Assembly: GCA_016710275.1 (NCBI GenBank)
Contig: JADJXS010000001.1
Span: forward strand, 930,001 to 994,000
Length of the DNA: 64,000 nt
Source: Phycisphaerales bacterium
GTDB taxonomy: Bacteria > Planctomycetota > Phycisphaerae > UBA1845 > Fen-1342
Direction of reading: 5' to 3'
Part shown: positions 7,561-16,192 of the stretch, piece after piece
Layout: every line of letters begins with the position of its first letter
Numbering within the stretch: position 1 is the stretch's first letter
The notes under the pieces: generated by a model
Seen by the model: only the letters and a program-made list of their open reading frames with translations
Databases searched by the model: none
Told to the model about the DNA's origin: nothing
Translations under genes and position numbers: made by a program

Positions 7561-9735
7561 ATGAACCCCGCTTCTCGCCTCTCCGCGCCGCGAGCGTGGC
7601 TGTCCGCTTTCCGCCGGGCGCTGCGCTACCTCCGTCCGCATCGCTTCCCGTTGATTATCGGGCTGACGATGGCGCTGGGCGTCAGCGTCTTCTACACCTT
7701 CAGCATCTCCAGCGTCATCCCGCTGCTCAAGGTCATGTTCACGGATCATGAGACGCTGGCCGACTGGGTCCATCGGGCGCAGGCCGAGCAGCGGCTGGGA
7801 ATCGTCATTCCAACCGACGTGCCGAACGACCTGGCCGGCCTCTCGATTGATTACGTCCGCCCCGGCACGCCCGCGGCGACGGTGTTTACCAACGAGGACC
7901 GCATTGTCGCCATTGGCGACGAGTCCCCCGGTTCCTTCGAGATTCTGGCGCGGATTGCGCGCGCGACCGGGAACGAACTGACCGGCGTGCGCGTCGTCGG
8001 GCGCGACGGATCGGAGCGCGTTCTGTCGTTGCCGCTGGCCGAGCCGGCCTGGCATGCGCCGCTGCTGCGCAGCGCGGTCGGGCTGCTGCCGGCCGGGCGG
8101 GACGCCGACGCGCGGCTCTATCAGCTTGGCTACGTGATGGGTCTGCTGGTGGTGGTCAGCCTGCTGGGCGGGCTTTGCCGATTCGCCAACGAGGGGCTGG
8201 TGCATTACGCCGTGCAGCGCAGCATCCATGACCTGCGCTCCTCCCTGGCGGATCGCGTATTGCGGCTGCCGATGTGGTGGCATTCCGGCCAGTCGCAGGG
8301 GGACACGCTGGGGCGCTTTGCCACGGACATCGCCAAGGTGGAGGTGGGGCTGTCCACGCTGTTCGGAAAGGTGATCGCCGAACCGCTCAAGGCGGTGGGC
8401 GTGCTGGCGCTGACGCTGGCGATTGACTGGCGGCTGCTGCTGGTCGCATTGGTCGGGCTGCCGATCGGGGCGATCGTGATCCGCACCTTCGGGCGGATGG
8501 TGAAGCGCGCTCAGAAGCGCGCAAGCGCCTCCTGGGGCCGCCTGCTGGATCATCTCGGCGAGCGGCTGGACGGCATCCGCGTGGTGAAGGCCTACGGGAT
8601 GGAAGCGCCCGAAGCGCAGCGCTTCCGACGGGAAGACGACAATCTCACCCGCGCCCAGACGCACATCGAACTGGTCGATGCGGCCACCAACCCGGCGCTG
8701 GAATTCCTGGCGATGTGCGCCGTGAGCCTGTTCGTGCTCTACGGCGGCACGCGCGTCTTCGCCGGCGACCTCGAGCCGCACCTCTTCTTCGCCGCGGTGG
8801 TCTGCCTCGCCGGCATGATGGACCCCGTCCGCAAGCTGGGCAACGTGAACAACCGGCTGCAGGCGGCCGATGTGTCGGCCGGGCGGCTGTTTGAGTTGCT
8901 GGACCTGCGCGAGGAGGAACACGCACAGGTCCGTGCCCCGGCGACGGAGGCCGCGCCGCCGCCGCCGCTGGCGCTGCGCGAGGCCGTGGAGTTCGACCAC
9001 GTCAGCTTCGCCTATCCGGGGAATCCGCGGCGGCTGGTGCTGCGCGAGGTCTGTGCGCGGGTGGAGCGCGGGCAGGTGGCGGCGGTCGTCGGTCCGAACG
9101 GCTCGGGCAAGACATCGCTCATGTCGCTGCTGCTGCGCTTCTACGAGCCGACCTCCGGCTGCATCCGCATCGACGGGCGCGACATTGCGTCCCTGCCGCT
9201 GGCGTCGCTGCGCGGCGGAATCGGCCTGGTGACGCAGGATTCGGTCGTGTTCACGGACACGCTGCGGGCCAACCTCGCCTATGGCGCGCAGGACGTCAGC
9301 GAGGAGCGCATCGCCCGGGCGATCGCCACCGCCCACATCGAGGATTTCGTTCGCGCGCTGCGCAGCACGACCGACGGCGTCGAGGCGACCGGGCTGGACG
9401 CGATGGTTTCGGCCCGCAGTCTCTCCGGCGGGCAGCGGCAACGCATCGCGCTGGCCCGCGCCATCCTGCGCGATCCGCCGATTCTCGTTCTGGATGAGGC
9501 CACCAGTCAGGTGGACACCGAGTCCGAAACCCGCATTCAGGAAGCTCTCGATGACGTGGTGCAGGGCCGCACCGTCTTCATCATCGCCCACCGCTACAGC
9601 ACCATCGCCCGCGCTGGCGTGATTCTGGTCCTCGACGAAGGCCGACTGGTCGCCATGGGGCGGCACGATGAGCTGCTCGAGCGCTCCCCCTTCTACGCCG
9701 CGCTCTGTCGGACGCAGTTTGCCCATGCCCACTGA
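7561..9735 (+). CDS. MsbA-like ABC exporter with a PDZ-like domain in the first periplasmic loop
   Basis: A 724-residue half-transporter with membrane domain fused to ATPase. TM1 is at about residues 31-58. TM2 starts near 186, and further helices reach about residue 420. The nucleotide-binding domain has Walker A GPNGSGKTS (511-519), signature LSGGQRQ (621-627), Walker B ILVLDEAT (641-648) and the H-loop IIAHR. It probably exports lipid or lipid-linked glycan. The stretch between TM1 and TM2 (about 90-160) is unusual: LAGLSIDYVRPGTPAA, then DRIVAIGD and GVRVVGRDGSERVLSLPL. This has the strand-helix order of a PDZ domain. No ribosome-binding site precedes the ATG. A TATCAT hexamer lies only 8 bases upstream, so the mRNA may be leaderless. 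Its stop codon overlaps the next gene. Confidence 0.92.
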   Translation: MNPASRLSAPRAWLSAFRRALRYLRPHRFPLIIGLTMALGVSVFYTFSISSVIPLLKVMFTDHETLADWVHRAQAEQRLGIVIPTDVPNDLAGLSIDYVRPGTPAATVFTNEDRIVAIGDESPGSFEILARIARATGNELTGVRVVGRDGSERVLSLPLAEPAWHAPLLRSAVGLLPAGRDADARLYQLGYVMGLLVVVSLLGGLCRFANEGLVHYAVQRSIHDLRSSLADRVLRLPMWWHSGQSQGDTLGRFATDIAKVEVGLSTLFGKVIAEPLKAVGVLALTLAIDWRLLLVALVGLPIGAIVIRTFGRMVKRAQKRASASWGRLLDHLGERLDGIRVVKAYGMEAPEAQRFRREDDNLTRAQTHIELVDAATNPALEFLAMCAVSLFVLYGGTRVFAGDLEPHLFFAAVVCLAGMMDPVRKLGNVNNRLQAADVSAGRLFELLDLREEEHAQVRAPATEAAPPPPLALREAVEFDHVSFAYPGNPRRLVLREVCARVERGQVAAVVGPNGSGKTSLMSLLLRFYEPTSGCIRIDGRDIASLPLASLRGGIGLVTQDSVVFTDTLRANLAYGAQDVSEERIARAIATAHIEDFVRALRSTTDGVEATGLDAMVSARSLSGGQRQRIALARAILRDPPILVLDEATSQVDTESETRIQEALDDVVQGRTVFIIAHRYSTIARAGVILVLDEGRLVAMGRHDELLERSPFYAALCRTQFAHAH

Positions 9736-10828
9736 CCCCGCCGACGGCGCCGGGCCGACCCGCCCCCACGATCCGCGCAGCGGCTCCTGCGCCGGAATGA
9801 TCCCGCCGCCGGGGGATGCCTCCGCAGCGCTGCCCGATGCTCCGCCTCCGTCCCCGCCGGCTCTCGACCTTCCACTCGTGCAGCCCGGCGGCCGCAGTCG
9901 TACGCTCGGCAACGTCGCGATGCTGTTCTCGTTCGTCATCATCGCCGGGCTGACGCACCCGGCCGCCAAGGATGCCATCGACGGCGGGATTCCGGGCGCA
10001 GGAACCCGCCACGGATTCCCGCCGCTGACGCTGGGCTTTGCGCGCTTCGCCATCGCCGCGCTGCTGCTGCTGCTGACGCAGGCGCTGCTGACCCGCCGCG
10101 GCGACCCGCGTCCGCGGCCGATCGAGCGCTCCGACTGGCCGCGGCTGCTGATCGCGGCGGCCTTGTGCGTGCCCCTGAACCAGGCGTTCTTCCTGATCGG
10201 AATCCGCCTTTCCAGCCCATCGCACGGCGGGCTGTTTTACGGCCTGAACCCGGTGCTGCTCTTCCTGTTGACACTGATGCTGGGGCGGGCGCGCTGGTCG
10301 CCGCGCATCGGCCTGGCGGCGCTGCTGGCGTTCGGTGGTGCGATGCTGGCCGTGGCGGAGAATCTGCAGGATCGCTGGAGCCTGCTGGGCGACGGCCTGC
10401 TGCTCGGCGCCGTGCTGACCTGGGCGGCGTTCACCCTGGTGCTGGGTCCGCTTTCCACCCGCTACGGCGCGCTCCGCGCCATCACGCTGGTGATGGGGCT
10501 GGGAGCCTTGATGAATCTGCCGGTGCTGCTGGTGGACGCTCACGAGCTGCGCCCCTCGGAATTGACGGCCCGCGCCGTCGCCGGATTCGTCTTCATCACC
10601 GTTCTGACGAGTTTCGTGAATTACATCCTGTGGACCGTCGCCCTCACCCGCATCGACGTGAACCGCATCGCCGTAACAGTTAACGCCGGTCCGCTGGTCG
10701 CGGTGATCGCATCGCATTACTGGCGCGGCGATCCGCTCACGCAGTGGCTCGCCGGCGCCACGGTGTTGATCGTCGCGGCCATCGCCCTGGCGAACTGGGA
10801 CAAATTGCGCGCCCTGCGCTGGACCTGA
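9725..10828 (+). CDS. EamA/DMT-family permease
   Basis: A 367-residue integral membrane protein with about ten hydrophobic helices in two five-helix halves, the EamA (drug/metabolite transporter) pattern. Recognisable pieces are FARFAIAALLLLLTQALL, GIRLSSPSHGGLFYGLNPVL, LLAFGGAMLAVAENLQ and SFVNYILWTVALTRID. About 55 Pro-rich, hydrophilic residues precede the first helix. The ATG at 9725 overlaps the last codons of the exporter gene (ATG CCC AC TGA), so translation is probably coupled. The next ATG (residue 25) is an alternative start. Substrate unknown; the coupling suggests export of a related compound. Confidence 0.87.
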   Translation: MPTDPADGAGPTRPHDPRSGSCAGMIPPPGDASAALPDAPPPSPPALDLPLVQPGGRSRTLGNVAMLFSFVIIAGLTHPAAKDAIDGGIPGAGTRHGFPPLTLGFARFAIAALLLLLTQALLTRRGDPRPRPIERSDWPRLLIAAALCVPLNQAFFLIGIRLSSPSHGGLFYGLNPVLLFLLTLMLGRARWSPRIGLAALLAFGGAMLAVAENLQDRWSLLGDGLLLGAVLTWAAFTLVLGPLSTRYGALRAITLVMGLGALMNLPVLLVDAHELRPSELTARAVAGFVFITVLTSFVNYILWTVALTRIDVNRIAVTVNAGPLVAVIASHYWRGDPLTQWLAGATVLIVAAIALANWDKLRALRWT

Positions 10829-10842
10829 CCGCGATTCGCCCC

Positions 10843-11829
10843 TCATGCCCCGCGTTGAGCCAGCGCCTCGCGCGCCAATGCCGCCGCCCCCAGCAGCCCG
10901 GCATCCCCGCCCAGCACCGCCGGCTCGATCCGCGGATAGTCCTCGCAGATCTTCCACGTCAACTCGGTAAAGGCGCGGCGGACCGGCCCCAGCAGCGCCT
11001 CTCCGGCGTTGATCAACCCGCCCGCCAGAACGATCAACCCCGGGTTGAGCACGTGCTGCAAGTTCACGCAGGCTGCCGCCAGCATCCGGCAGGCTTCCTC
11101 CCAGACGCGCTCCGCCGCCTGGTCGCCCTCCTGCGCCGCGCGGCACACATCCTCCGTGGTCAGCGGCTCCGATCCGTACACCTGCGGCGCCAGCACGGAG
11201 GTCTCCCCAGCGCGCACCGCCTCGATCAGCCGCTCGCGAATCGCGTTGGCTGAGGCATAGCGCTCCAGGCAGCCGCGTTGGCCGCAAGGGCAGGCCCGCC
11301 CGCCGATCGCGACGATCATGTGCCCGACTTCGCCGGCGTTATCGAAGCGCCCGCGCACCAGCCGGCCCCCCAGAATCACGCCGCCGCCGATGCCGGTGCC
11401 CAGCGTCAGCATCACCATGTCGGTCGCGGTTCGCTGCGTCCCGCCGACAAACTCGCCGAAGGCGGCTGCGTTGGCGTCGTTCTCGATCACGCACGTCAGT
11501 CCGGTCCGTTCGCTCAGCAGCGTTCGCAGGGGGATATCGACCCAGCCGTCGAGGTTCGGCGCATGCCGCACCACCCCGGCAGCGTGGTCCATCGGCCCCG
11601 GCACACCGACCCCGACGGCCGTGATCCCGCTTCGGGCGATCCCGGCTTCGGCGATCAACTCCTCGATCAATGCGACGATGCGTGCGAAGCTGGCCTCGAA
11701 GCCCTCTTCGGCGCGGGTCTCGATCGCGCGGCGCGCCAGCAGCCGGTCCTGCTCGTCCAGCACGCCGCCCTTGATGTTTGTGCCGCCGATGTCGATGCCC
11801 AGCGTGGCTCGTACGCTCATGCCGGGCAT
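10843..11829 (-). CDS. ROK-family sugar kinase (glucokinase type)
   Basis: 328 residues. The N-terminal phosphate loop is LGIDIGGTNIKGGVLD. The sugar-binding/catalytic region is VIENDANAAAFGE, with the general-base aspartate in ENDAN. Next comes LTLGTGIGGGVILGG, then EVGHMIV and the ROK zinc site CPCGQRGCLERYAS. All are intact, so it should be an active ATP-dependent hexose kinase, most like bacterial glucokinase; ROK kinases for N-acetylmannosamine or fructose look similar. Two starts are possible, ATG 11829 or ATG 11820 (MSVRATLG), neither with a clear ribosome-binding site. It converges with the EamA gene 14 bp away. Confidence 0.93.
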   Translation of the reverse strand: MPGMSVRATLGIDIGGTNIKGGVLDEQDRLLARRAIETRAEEGFEASFARIVALIEELIAEAGIARSGITAVGVGVPGPMDHAAGVVRHAPNLDGWVDIPLRTLLSERTGLTCVIENDANAAAFGEFVGGTQRTATDMVMLTLGTGIGGGVILGGRLVRGRFDNAGEVGHMIVAIGGRACPCGQRGCLERYASANAIRERLIEAVRAGETSVLAPQVYGSEPLTTEDVCRAAQEGDQAAERVWEEACRMLAAACVNLQHVLNPGLIVLAGGLINAGEALLGPVRRAFTELTWKICEDYPRIEPAVLGGDAGLLGAAALAREALAQRGA

Positions 11830-12033
11830 TCTAAAGCGCCGGCGGAGGTGTTGCGGTGACTGTCACTGCTCAAGCGCAGCGCCACACGGTGACGCGGCAC
11901 GCCATTTCTGAAATCGTTGAAGCGGGGGTTGCGAATGAGGGTGGGCGGATCGTCGCGGCGCGGGCGGGCGGCTATGATCCCCGCCTCATGACGGGGGTGA
12001 CCCAGCGCCCGGCAGACCGGGTCGGAGACGGTG

Positions 12034-12411
12034 ATGTCGATTTCCATCGAGTTCGATCGGGAGCGGGCGCGCAGCTTCGTGGACGCGCTGAACAACGGCA
12101 CAGCCCTGAAAGCACCGGAAGGCGGCTGGTCGGAGAGCGACCTGCTCGGCCTGGCCGGAGCCTGTTTCTGCCTGGCCACCGCCCAAGGCCCGCCCGGCCT
12201 GGATGAGAACGACGAGGACGAGGAAGCCTGGACGCGCTTCTTCGACGAAATGCACGCCGCGGTCGAATGGTGCGCCGATCGCACGCTCGATGTCGTCGCC
12301 GGCGAATACGACCAGCAGTTCGAGCCGCGTCACACGGCCGTACTGAGCATCGAGGACGACACGCTGAACATTCACCCCGAGAGCGGATTCAAGAACACTC
12401 CGCAGGAGTAG
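12034..12411 (+). CDS. Hypothetical acidic protein
   Basis: 125 residues, strongly acidic (GLDENDEDEEAWTRFFDEMH), with no signal peptide or membrane segment. The frame also has a GTG three bases upstream, but the ATG at 12034 is six bases after GGAG, which is good spacing. No family is recognised. It is cytoplasmic by appearance and sits alone between the divergent ROK kinase and the convergent FabG-like gene. Confidence 0.65.
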   Translation: MSISIEFDRERARSFVDALNNGTALKAPEGGWSESDLLGLAGACFCLATAQGPPGLDENDEDEEAWTRFFDEMHAAVEWCADRTLDVVAGEYDQQFEPRHTAVLSIEDDTLNIHPESGFKNTPQE

Positions 12412-12426
12412 GCCAGCGCGCCGGCG

Positions 12427-13176
12427 CTATCCCATGAACATGCCGCCGTTGACGTTGATGACCTCGCCGGTAATGTAGGACGAAAGCGGGCTGCACAGGA
12501 ACCGCACCGCCTCCGCGACCTCCTCGGGCCGCCCCAGCCGCCCGATCGGCGTGTTGGAGCGGACCTGCTCCAGCGCCGCCTCCGGCACCACCGACGTCAT
12601 GTCCGTCTCGATGAACCCCGGCGCCACCGCGTTGACGGTGATGCCCTTGCGCGCTACCTCGCGCGCCAGCGACTTCGTGAAGGCGATCAGCCCGCCCTTG
12701 GTGACCGCGTAGTTGCTCTGCCCGAAATTGCCGACCTGCCCCACAATCGACGTGATGAAGACAATCCGCCCCCAACCCAGCGGCATCATCCCCTTCAGCA
12801 CCTCGTGCGTCACCATCGCCGGCCCGGTGAGATTCACGCCCAGCACCTCGTGCCAGATTTCGGGCGTCATCTTCGTGAAGGTCTTGTCGCGCGTGATCCC
12901 GGCATTGTTCACGAGAATGTCGATGTGCCCGAAGTCGGCGTTGACCTTCGCGATCATCGCGTGGTTTTCGTCGTCATTGGCGATGTTCGCCGCGTACTTT
13001 TCCGCCCGCACGCCCTTGTCCCGCAGCATCCGGCAGGTTTCCTCCGCGCGGTCATGATTCCCCGCGTAGTTGACCGCCACGTCCGCGCCCGACTCCGCCA
13101 GCGCCAGGCTGATGGCCCGTCCGATGCCGCGCGATCCGCCCGTGACCAGCGCCACCTTGCCCTTGAGCGATGACAT
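12427..13176 (-). CDS. fabG: 3-oxoacyl-ACP / acetoacetyl-CoA reductase (short-chain dehydrogenase)
   Basis: 249 residues of classical short-chain dehydrogenase. The NADPH-binding loop is VTGGSRGIGRAISLALAESG. NNAG follows at about residues 90-93, and the catalytic triad is Ser143, Tyr156 and Lys160 (SNYAVTKGG). VNAVAPGFIETDM and the C-terminal SSYITGEVINVNGGMFM are typical of FabG and of PhbB. The reaction is reduction of a 3-oxoacyl thioester to the 3-hydroxyacyl form. It stands alone rather than in the fab-like cluster at 56-60 kb, so it could serve either fatty acid or polyhydroxyalkanoate synthesis. The ATG at 13176 has AAGGTGAG upstream; a GTG three codons earlier is less likely. Confidence 0.9.
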   Translation of the reverse strand: MSSLKGKVALVTGGSRGIGRAISLALAESGADVAVNYAGNHDRAEETCRMLRDKGVRAEKYAANIANDDENHAMIAKVNADFGHIDILVNNAGITRDKTFTKMTPEIWHEVLGVNLTGPAMVTHEVLKGMMPLGWGRIVFITSIVGQVGNFGQSNYAVTKGGLIAFTKSLAREVARKGITVNAVAPGFIETDMTSVVPEAALEQVRSNTPIGRLGRPEEVAEAVRFLCSPLSSYITGEVINVNGGMFMG

Positions 13177-13248
13177 GCCTCTCACCTTTCCCGCGACCGG
13201 CGCGGCGTGCGAAGAAGTGCGATCCTGCGCCCGAGTATACCGCGCGGC

Positions 13249-14295
13249 TCAGCCCCTCAGCCCCAGGAACTCCAGCGCCGTCCCCCCCAGCAACAGGCTC
13301 CGCACACGCTCGTCCAGATCGCGCATCGCCTCGATCATCGCCCCCGGCCGCGCTTCGCCCAGCGGGAAGGGATAGTCCGACCCCAGCGCCACCCGCTGGG
13401 CCCCGAACAGCTCAATCACCCCGCGCAGCGTCGCCTCATCGTGCGTCAGCGAGTCCACGAAGAACCGCGCCGGCGTTACCCGCCCGTCCGCGCTGCGCCG
13501 CGCCAGGTGTTCTCGCGGCGACAGCCCGCAATCCACCGCGCAGAGATCGGGCCGCGACTCAAAGCCGTGCTGAATCCGCCCGATCGTCCCCGGGAAGGAG
13601 CCGCCCGCGTGTGCAAACGCGACCCGCAGCGACGGCAGCCGGGCGAACACCCCCGCAAACAGCATCGTCGTGATCGCCAGGCAGGTCTCCGCCGGCATCC
13701 CGACCAACCAGCTTCCCCAGTAGCGCTCGGTCCGCTCGCGGCCCAGCATCTCCCACGGATGCACGAACACCGCCGCCCCCAGCGCCGCCGCCGCCTCGAA
13801 GAACGGGAACAGGGCGGCATCCCCCAGGTTCGCGCCGTTCACGTTCGACCCGATCTGCACCCCCGGCAGCCCCAGCCCGCCCGCGCTCGGCGCCGCCACG
13901 CAGCGCTCCAGCTCGCGAATCGCCAGCGGCACATCCTGCAGCGGCACCGTCCCCAGCCCCGTGAAGCGCCGCGGATGAGCCGCAATCACCTCCGCCAGGT
14001 GATCGTTGAGCATCCGCGAAAGGTCCAGCCCGTCCGCCGGTCGCGCCCAGTAGCTGAACATCACCGGCACGGTCGAAAGCACCTGCATCGACACGCCGCA
14101 GGCGTCGCACTCAGCGATGCGCCGCTGCGGGTTCCAGCAGTTGTCCTCGATCTCGCGGAAGAAGCGGTCGCCGATCAGCATCCTCGCCCGGCAGGGGGCA
14201 TGATGCTCCAGCCGGACGAAACCGGGATAGCCGTAGCGCTCGACCAGGTCCGGCCAGCGCTCGGGCAGGATGTGCGTGTGCAGATCGATCTTCAC
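13249..14295 (-). CDS. nbaD: 2-amino-3-carboxymuconate-6-semialdehyde decarboxylase (ACMSD)
   Basis: A 348-residue amidohydrolase-fold enzyme that decarboxylates ACMS, the product of 3-hydroxyanthranilate dioxygenase. It diverts this product from quinolinate/NAD synthesis. Zinc ligands expected for ACMSD are all visible: His6 and His8 (DLHTHILP), His179 (VFVHPWEM) and Asp307 (GSDYPFPLGEARPGAM). The catalytic His229 is in AFAHAGGSFPGT and the substrate arginine is near residue 240. It starts with GTG (MKIDLHTH), 4 bp after the stop of the esterase gene and in the same operon as the dioxygenase. The pairing strengthens both assignments. Confidence 0.92.
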   Translation of the reverse strand: MKIDLHTHILPERWPDLVERYGYPGFVRLEHHAPCRARMLIGDRFFREIEDNCWNPQRRIAECDACGVSMQVLSTVPVMFSYWARPADGLDLSRMLNDHLAEVIAAHPRRFTGLGTVPLQDVPLAIRELERCVAAPSAGGLGLPGVQIGSNVNGANLGDAALFPFFEAAAALGAAVFVHPWEMLGRERTERYWGSWLVGMPAETCLAITTMLFAGVFARLPSLRVAFAHAGGSFPGTIGRIQHGFESRPDLCAVDCGLSPREHLARRSADGRVTPARFFVDSLTHDEATLRGVIELFGAQRVALGSDYPFPLGEARPGAMIEAMRDLDERVRSLLLGGTALEFLGLRG

Positions 14296-14299
14296 GCGA

Positions 14300-15331
14300 C
14301 TATCGCGCGCCGGCCGGCGGAGCGCCCAGTGCGAACGTCAGCGCCTTGCGCAGCTCCCCGTCGCGGTCCTGCGGAAACTCGTGCCCCACCCCGGCGAACG
14401 TCGCCAGCAGCACCGTCGCCCCTTTGCTCTCCAGCGCCGCCGAAACCTGCCGGTTCTGCTCCAGCACCGGGTCTTTCTCCCCGACCATGATGTAGAACTT
14501 CGGCAGCACCGGCGTGGCCGGCACCACAATGTCGGCGCAGCGCCCCGCGACCGGGATCGCCGCGCAGAAGCGCTTCGGATTGCGCAGCGCCACCCGATAG
14601 GTCACCCACCCGCCCTGCGAGAAGCCCGTCAGCACGAGCCGCTTCTCATCCACGCGGTGCGCCGCGCGAACCGCATCCAGCGCCGCGTTCACGATGTACT
14701 CGGCGTTTTCCGAATTGCCCCAGGTGAATCCGCCCGCCGGCGCTTCCTCGACCGCCCGCGGCGCGACCAGGATCGCCCCGAACGCCGCCGCCGTCGCCCG
14801 GTAGGCGTCGGCAATGTCGTCGGCGTTGGAGCCGAAGCCGTGCAGCGCCACGATCACCGGCGCTTCGGCGGTGCTGCTGTGCCCCGGCGGCGGCACGATC
14901 AACGGCTTGGCCTTTTCCACCCTGGCGCGGAACTCCTCCACCTGCTTGCGGCGGTTGTTCCGCACCTCCTGCACGATCGCCTGAAACTCGGCGTCCTGCC
15001 GCAGGCTCACCAGGTCCGTGTCCGTCGTGATCGCCTCGACGTTCGCAAAGCCGTCTCGCACGGCGCGGCGCAGCGCCGTGATTCCGCGTTCCCGATCGCC
15101 GCTGAGCACATGCGCGCAGGCGAGGTTGAACGCAGCCGTTCCGCCCTGCGGCGCAAGCGTGGCCAGCTTCTCACCGGCAGTGATGGCCGCGGCGTAGTCC
15201 TTGGCGTTGAGCGCCGTGATGAACTGGGTTTCCAGCTCGCGCGCTTCCGCCTGCCGGTCCTGTGCGGCGACCGCCGCGGCGGCCAGGCTCAGCACCAGCA
15301 CGACCAGGGCGATCGGTCGAGTTGCCATCAT
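14300..15331 (-). CDS. Secreted alpha/beta hydrolase (phospholipase/carboxylesterase type)
   Basis: 343 residues. A signal peptide (IALVVLVLSLAAAAVAAQ) is followed by a helical stretch of ~110 residues with a TPR-like unit (AAFNLACAHVLSGDRERGI). A carboxylesterase-fold hydrolase domain comes next. Its oxyanion region is VIVALHGFGSNADD, the nucleophile elbow is LTGFSQGG, and later pieces are EKDPVLEQN and GVGHEFPQD, giving a Ser-Asp-His triad. The ATG pair at 15331/15328 has AAGGAG eight bases upstream. It lies between the dioxygenase and decarboxylase genes of the 3-hydroxyanthranilate branch. An exported esterase does not obviously fit that cytosolic pathway. It could act on an ester precursor; this is inference only. 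Confidence 0.85.
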   Translation of the reverse strand: MMATRPIALVVLVLSLAAAAVAAQDRQAEARELETQFITALNAKDYAAAITAGEKLATLAPQGGTAAFNLACAHVLSGDRERGITALRRAVRDGFANVEAITTDTDLVSLRQDAEFQAIVQEVRNNRRKQVEEFRARVEKAKPLIVPPPGHSSTAEAPVIVALHGFGSNADDIADAYRATAAAFGAILVAPRAVEEAPAGGFTWGNSENAEYIVNAALDAVRAAHRVDEKRLVLTGFSQGGWVTYRVALRNPKRFCAAIPVAGRCADIVVPATPVLPKFYIMVGEKDPVLEQNRQVSAALESKGATVLLATFAGVGHEFPQDRDGELRKALTFALGAPPAGAR

Positions 15332-15384
15332 CGGGTCCGCTCCTTGAGGGGTCCGTCTGCGGGGGGCTTCGTGCGAGTGCCCGG

Positions 15385-15927
15385 TCAGCGCGCCGCCGTC
15401 GCCGGCGTCGGTCGCTGCATCACCGTGCCGCACGCCTTGCACGTGCGCAGCGCCACGTTCGCGTCGCTCCAGTAGCTTTCCATGATCTGCTTGAGCTGTG
15501 CGGCGATGTCCTTCATGTCGAATTCCGGCTCGTGGACCACCTTGCCGCACTTGTCGCAATAGAACCGCAGATGGTCCTTCATCCCCGCCGGCCGCTGCCG
15601 CTCCACCACCATTCCGACCGTGCCGGCCGGCCGCTGAGGCGAATGCGGGATGCCCGGCGGAAGCAGGAAAATCTCGCCTTCGCGAATCGGGATGTCGCGC
15701 GGCGTGCCGTTCTCAATCACCCGCACGGTGATGTCGCCCTCGACCTGGTAGAACAGCTCCTCGGTCTGGTTGATGTGGTAATCCTTCCGCGCGTTAGGCC
15801 CGCCGACGATCATCACGATGAAGTCGCGGTCGGTCCACACGACCTTGTTCCCCACCGGCGGCTTCAACAGGTCGCGGTGTTCGTTGATCCAGGCTTTGAG
15901 ATTGAGCGGGGTGGTGACGGCGGACAT
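15385..15927 (-). CDS. nbaC: 3-hydroxyanthranilate 3,4-dioxygenase
   Basis: A 180-residue cupin dioxygenase that opens the ring of 3-hydroxyanthranilate using Fe(II) and O2, giving ACMS. The iron ligands are at His51, Glu57 and His95 (DYHINQTEELFYQ and PPGIPHSPQRP), the same numbering as the characterised Cupriavidus enzyme. The substrate-contact arginines Arg47 and Arg99 are also present. A C-terminal rubredoxin-like second iron site has Cys124, Cys127, Cys163 and Cys166 (YCDKCG, TCKACG), typical of bacterial forms. The ATG at 15927 has AGGAG eight bases upstream. It is first gene of a three-gene leftward operon with the esterase (53-bp gap) and ACMSD. Confidence 0.95.
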   Translation of the reverse strand: MSAVTTPLNLKAWINEHRDLLKPPVGNKVVWTDRDFIVMIVGGPNARKDYHINQTEELFYQVEGDITVRVIENGTPRDIPIREGEIFLLPPGIPHSPQRPAGTVGMVVERQRPAGMKDHLRFYCDKCGKVVHEPEFDMKDIAAQLKQIMESYWSDANVALRTCKACGTVMQRPTPATAAR

Positions 15928-16192
15928 CGGCGGCTCCTGCAAGGGGAGGCGGACCCGGCCGGCGGCGCTTCATCCGGCCGCACGGCTCGTCGCAGCGGAT
16001 CGTGGCGCAAGCGCCTCGATTGGCCGCCGCCCGCCCGGCCTCGGCCCGGCATGTCGGGTTCTTGCGCTCCCGGTTGGAGTGTACCCCGCGCGCAGCACAG
16101 CGGCAAACATGGGGGTGACGGTGTTCCGGCACCCCGGCCGGGGCGTCCTTACTACTGCATTGATTCCCCGGGTCTGCCGATAGCGCATTCTG

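Noticed and set aside
7549..10053. 834-residue open frame antisense to the ABC exporter and EamA genes
   Set aside because: Low-complexity Arg/Gln/His-rich translation, no motif, no ribosome-binding site, covers two well supported genes. A GC-rich shadow.
9581..11287. 568-residue minus-strand frame over the ABC exporter end, the EamA gene and part of the ROK kinase
   Set aside because: Composition Gly/Arg/Gln-rich with no family signature. The real genes there (EamA on the other strand, ROK in another minus-strand frame) have clear motifs.
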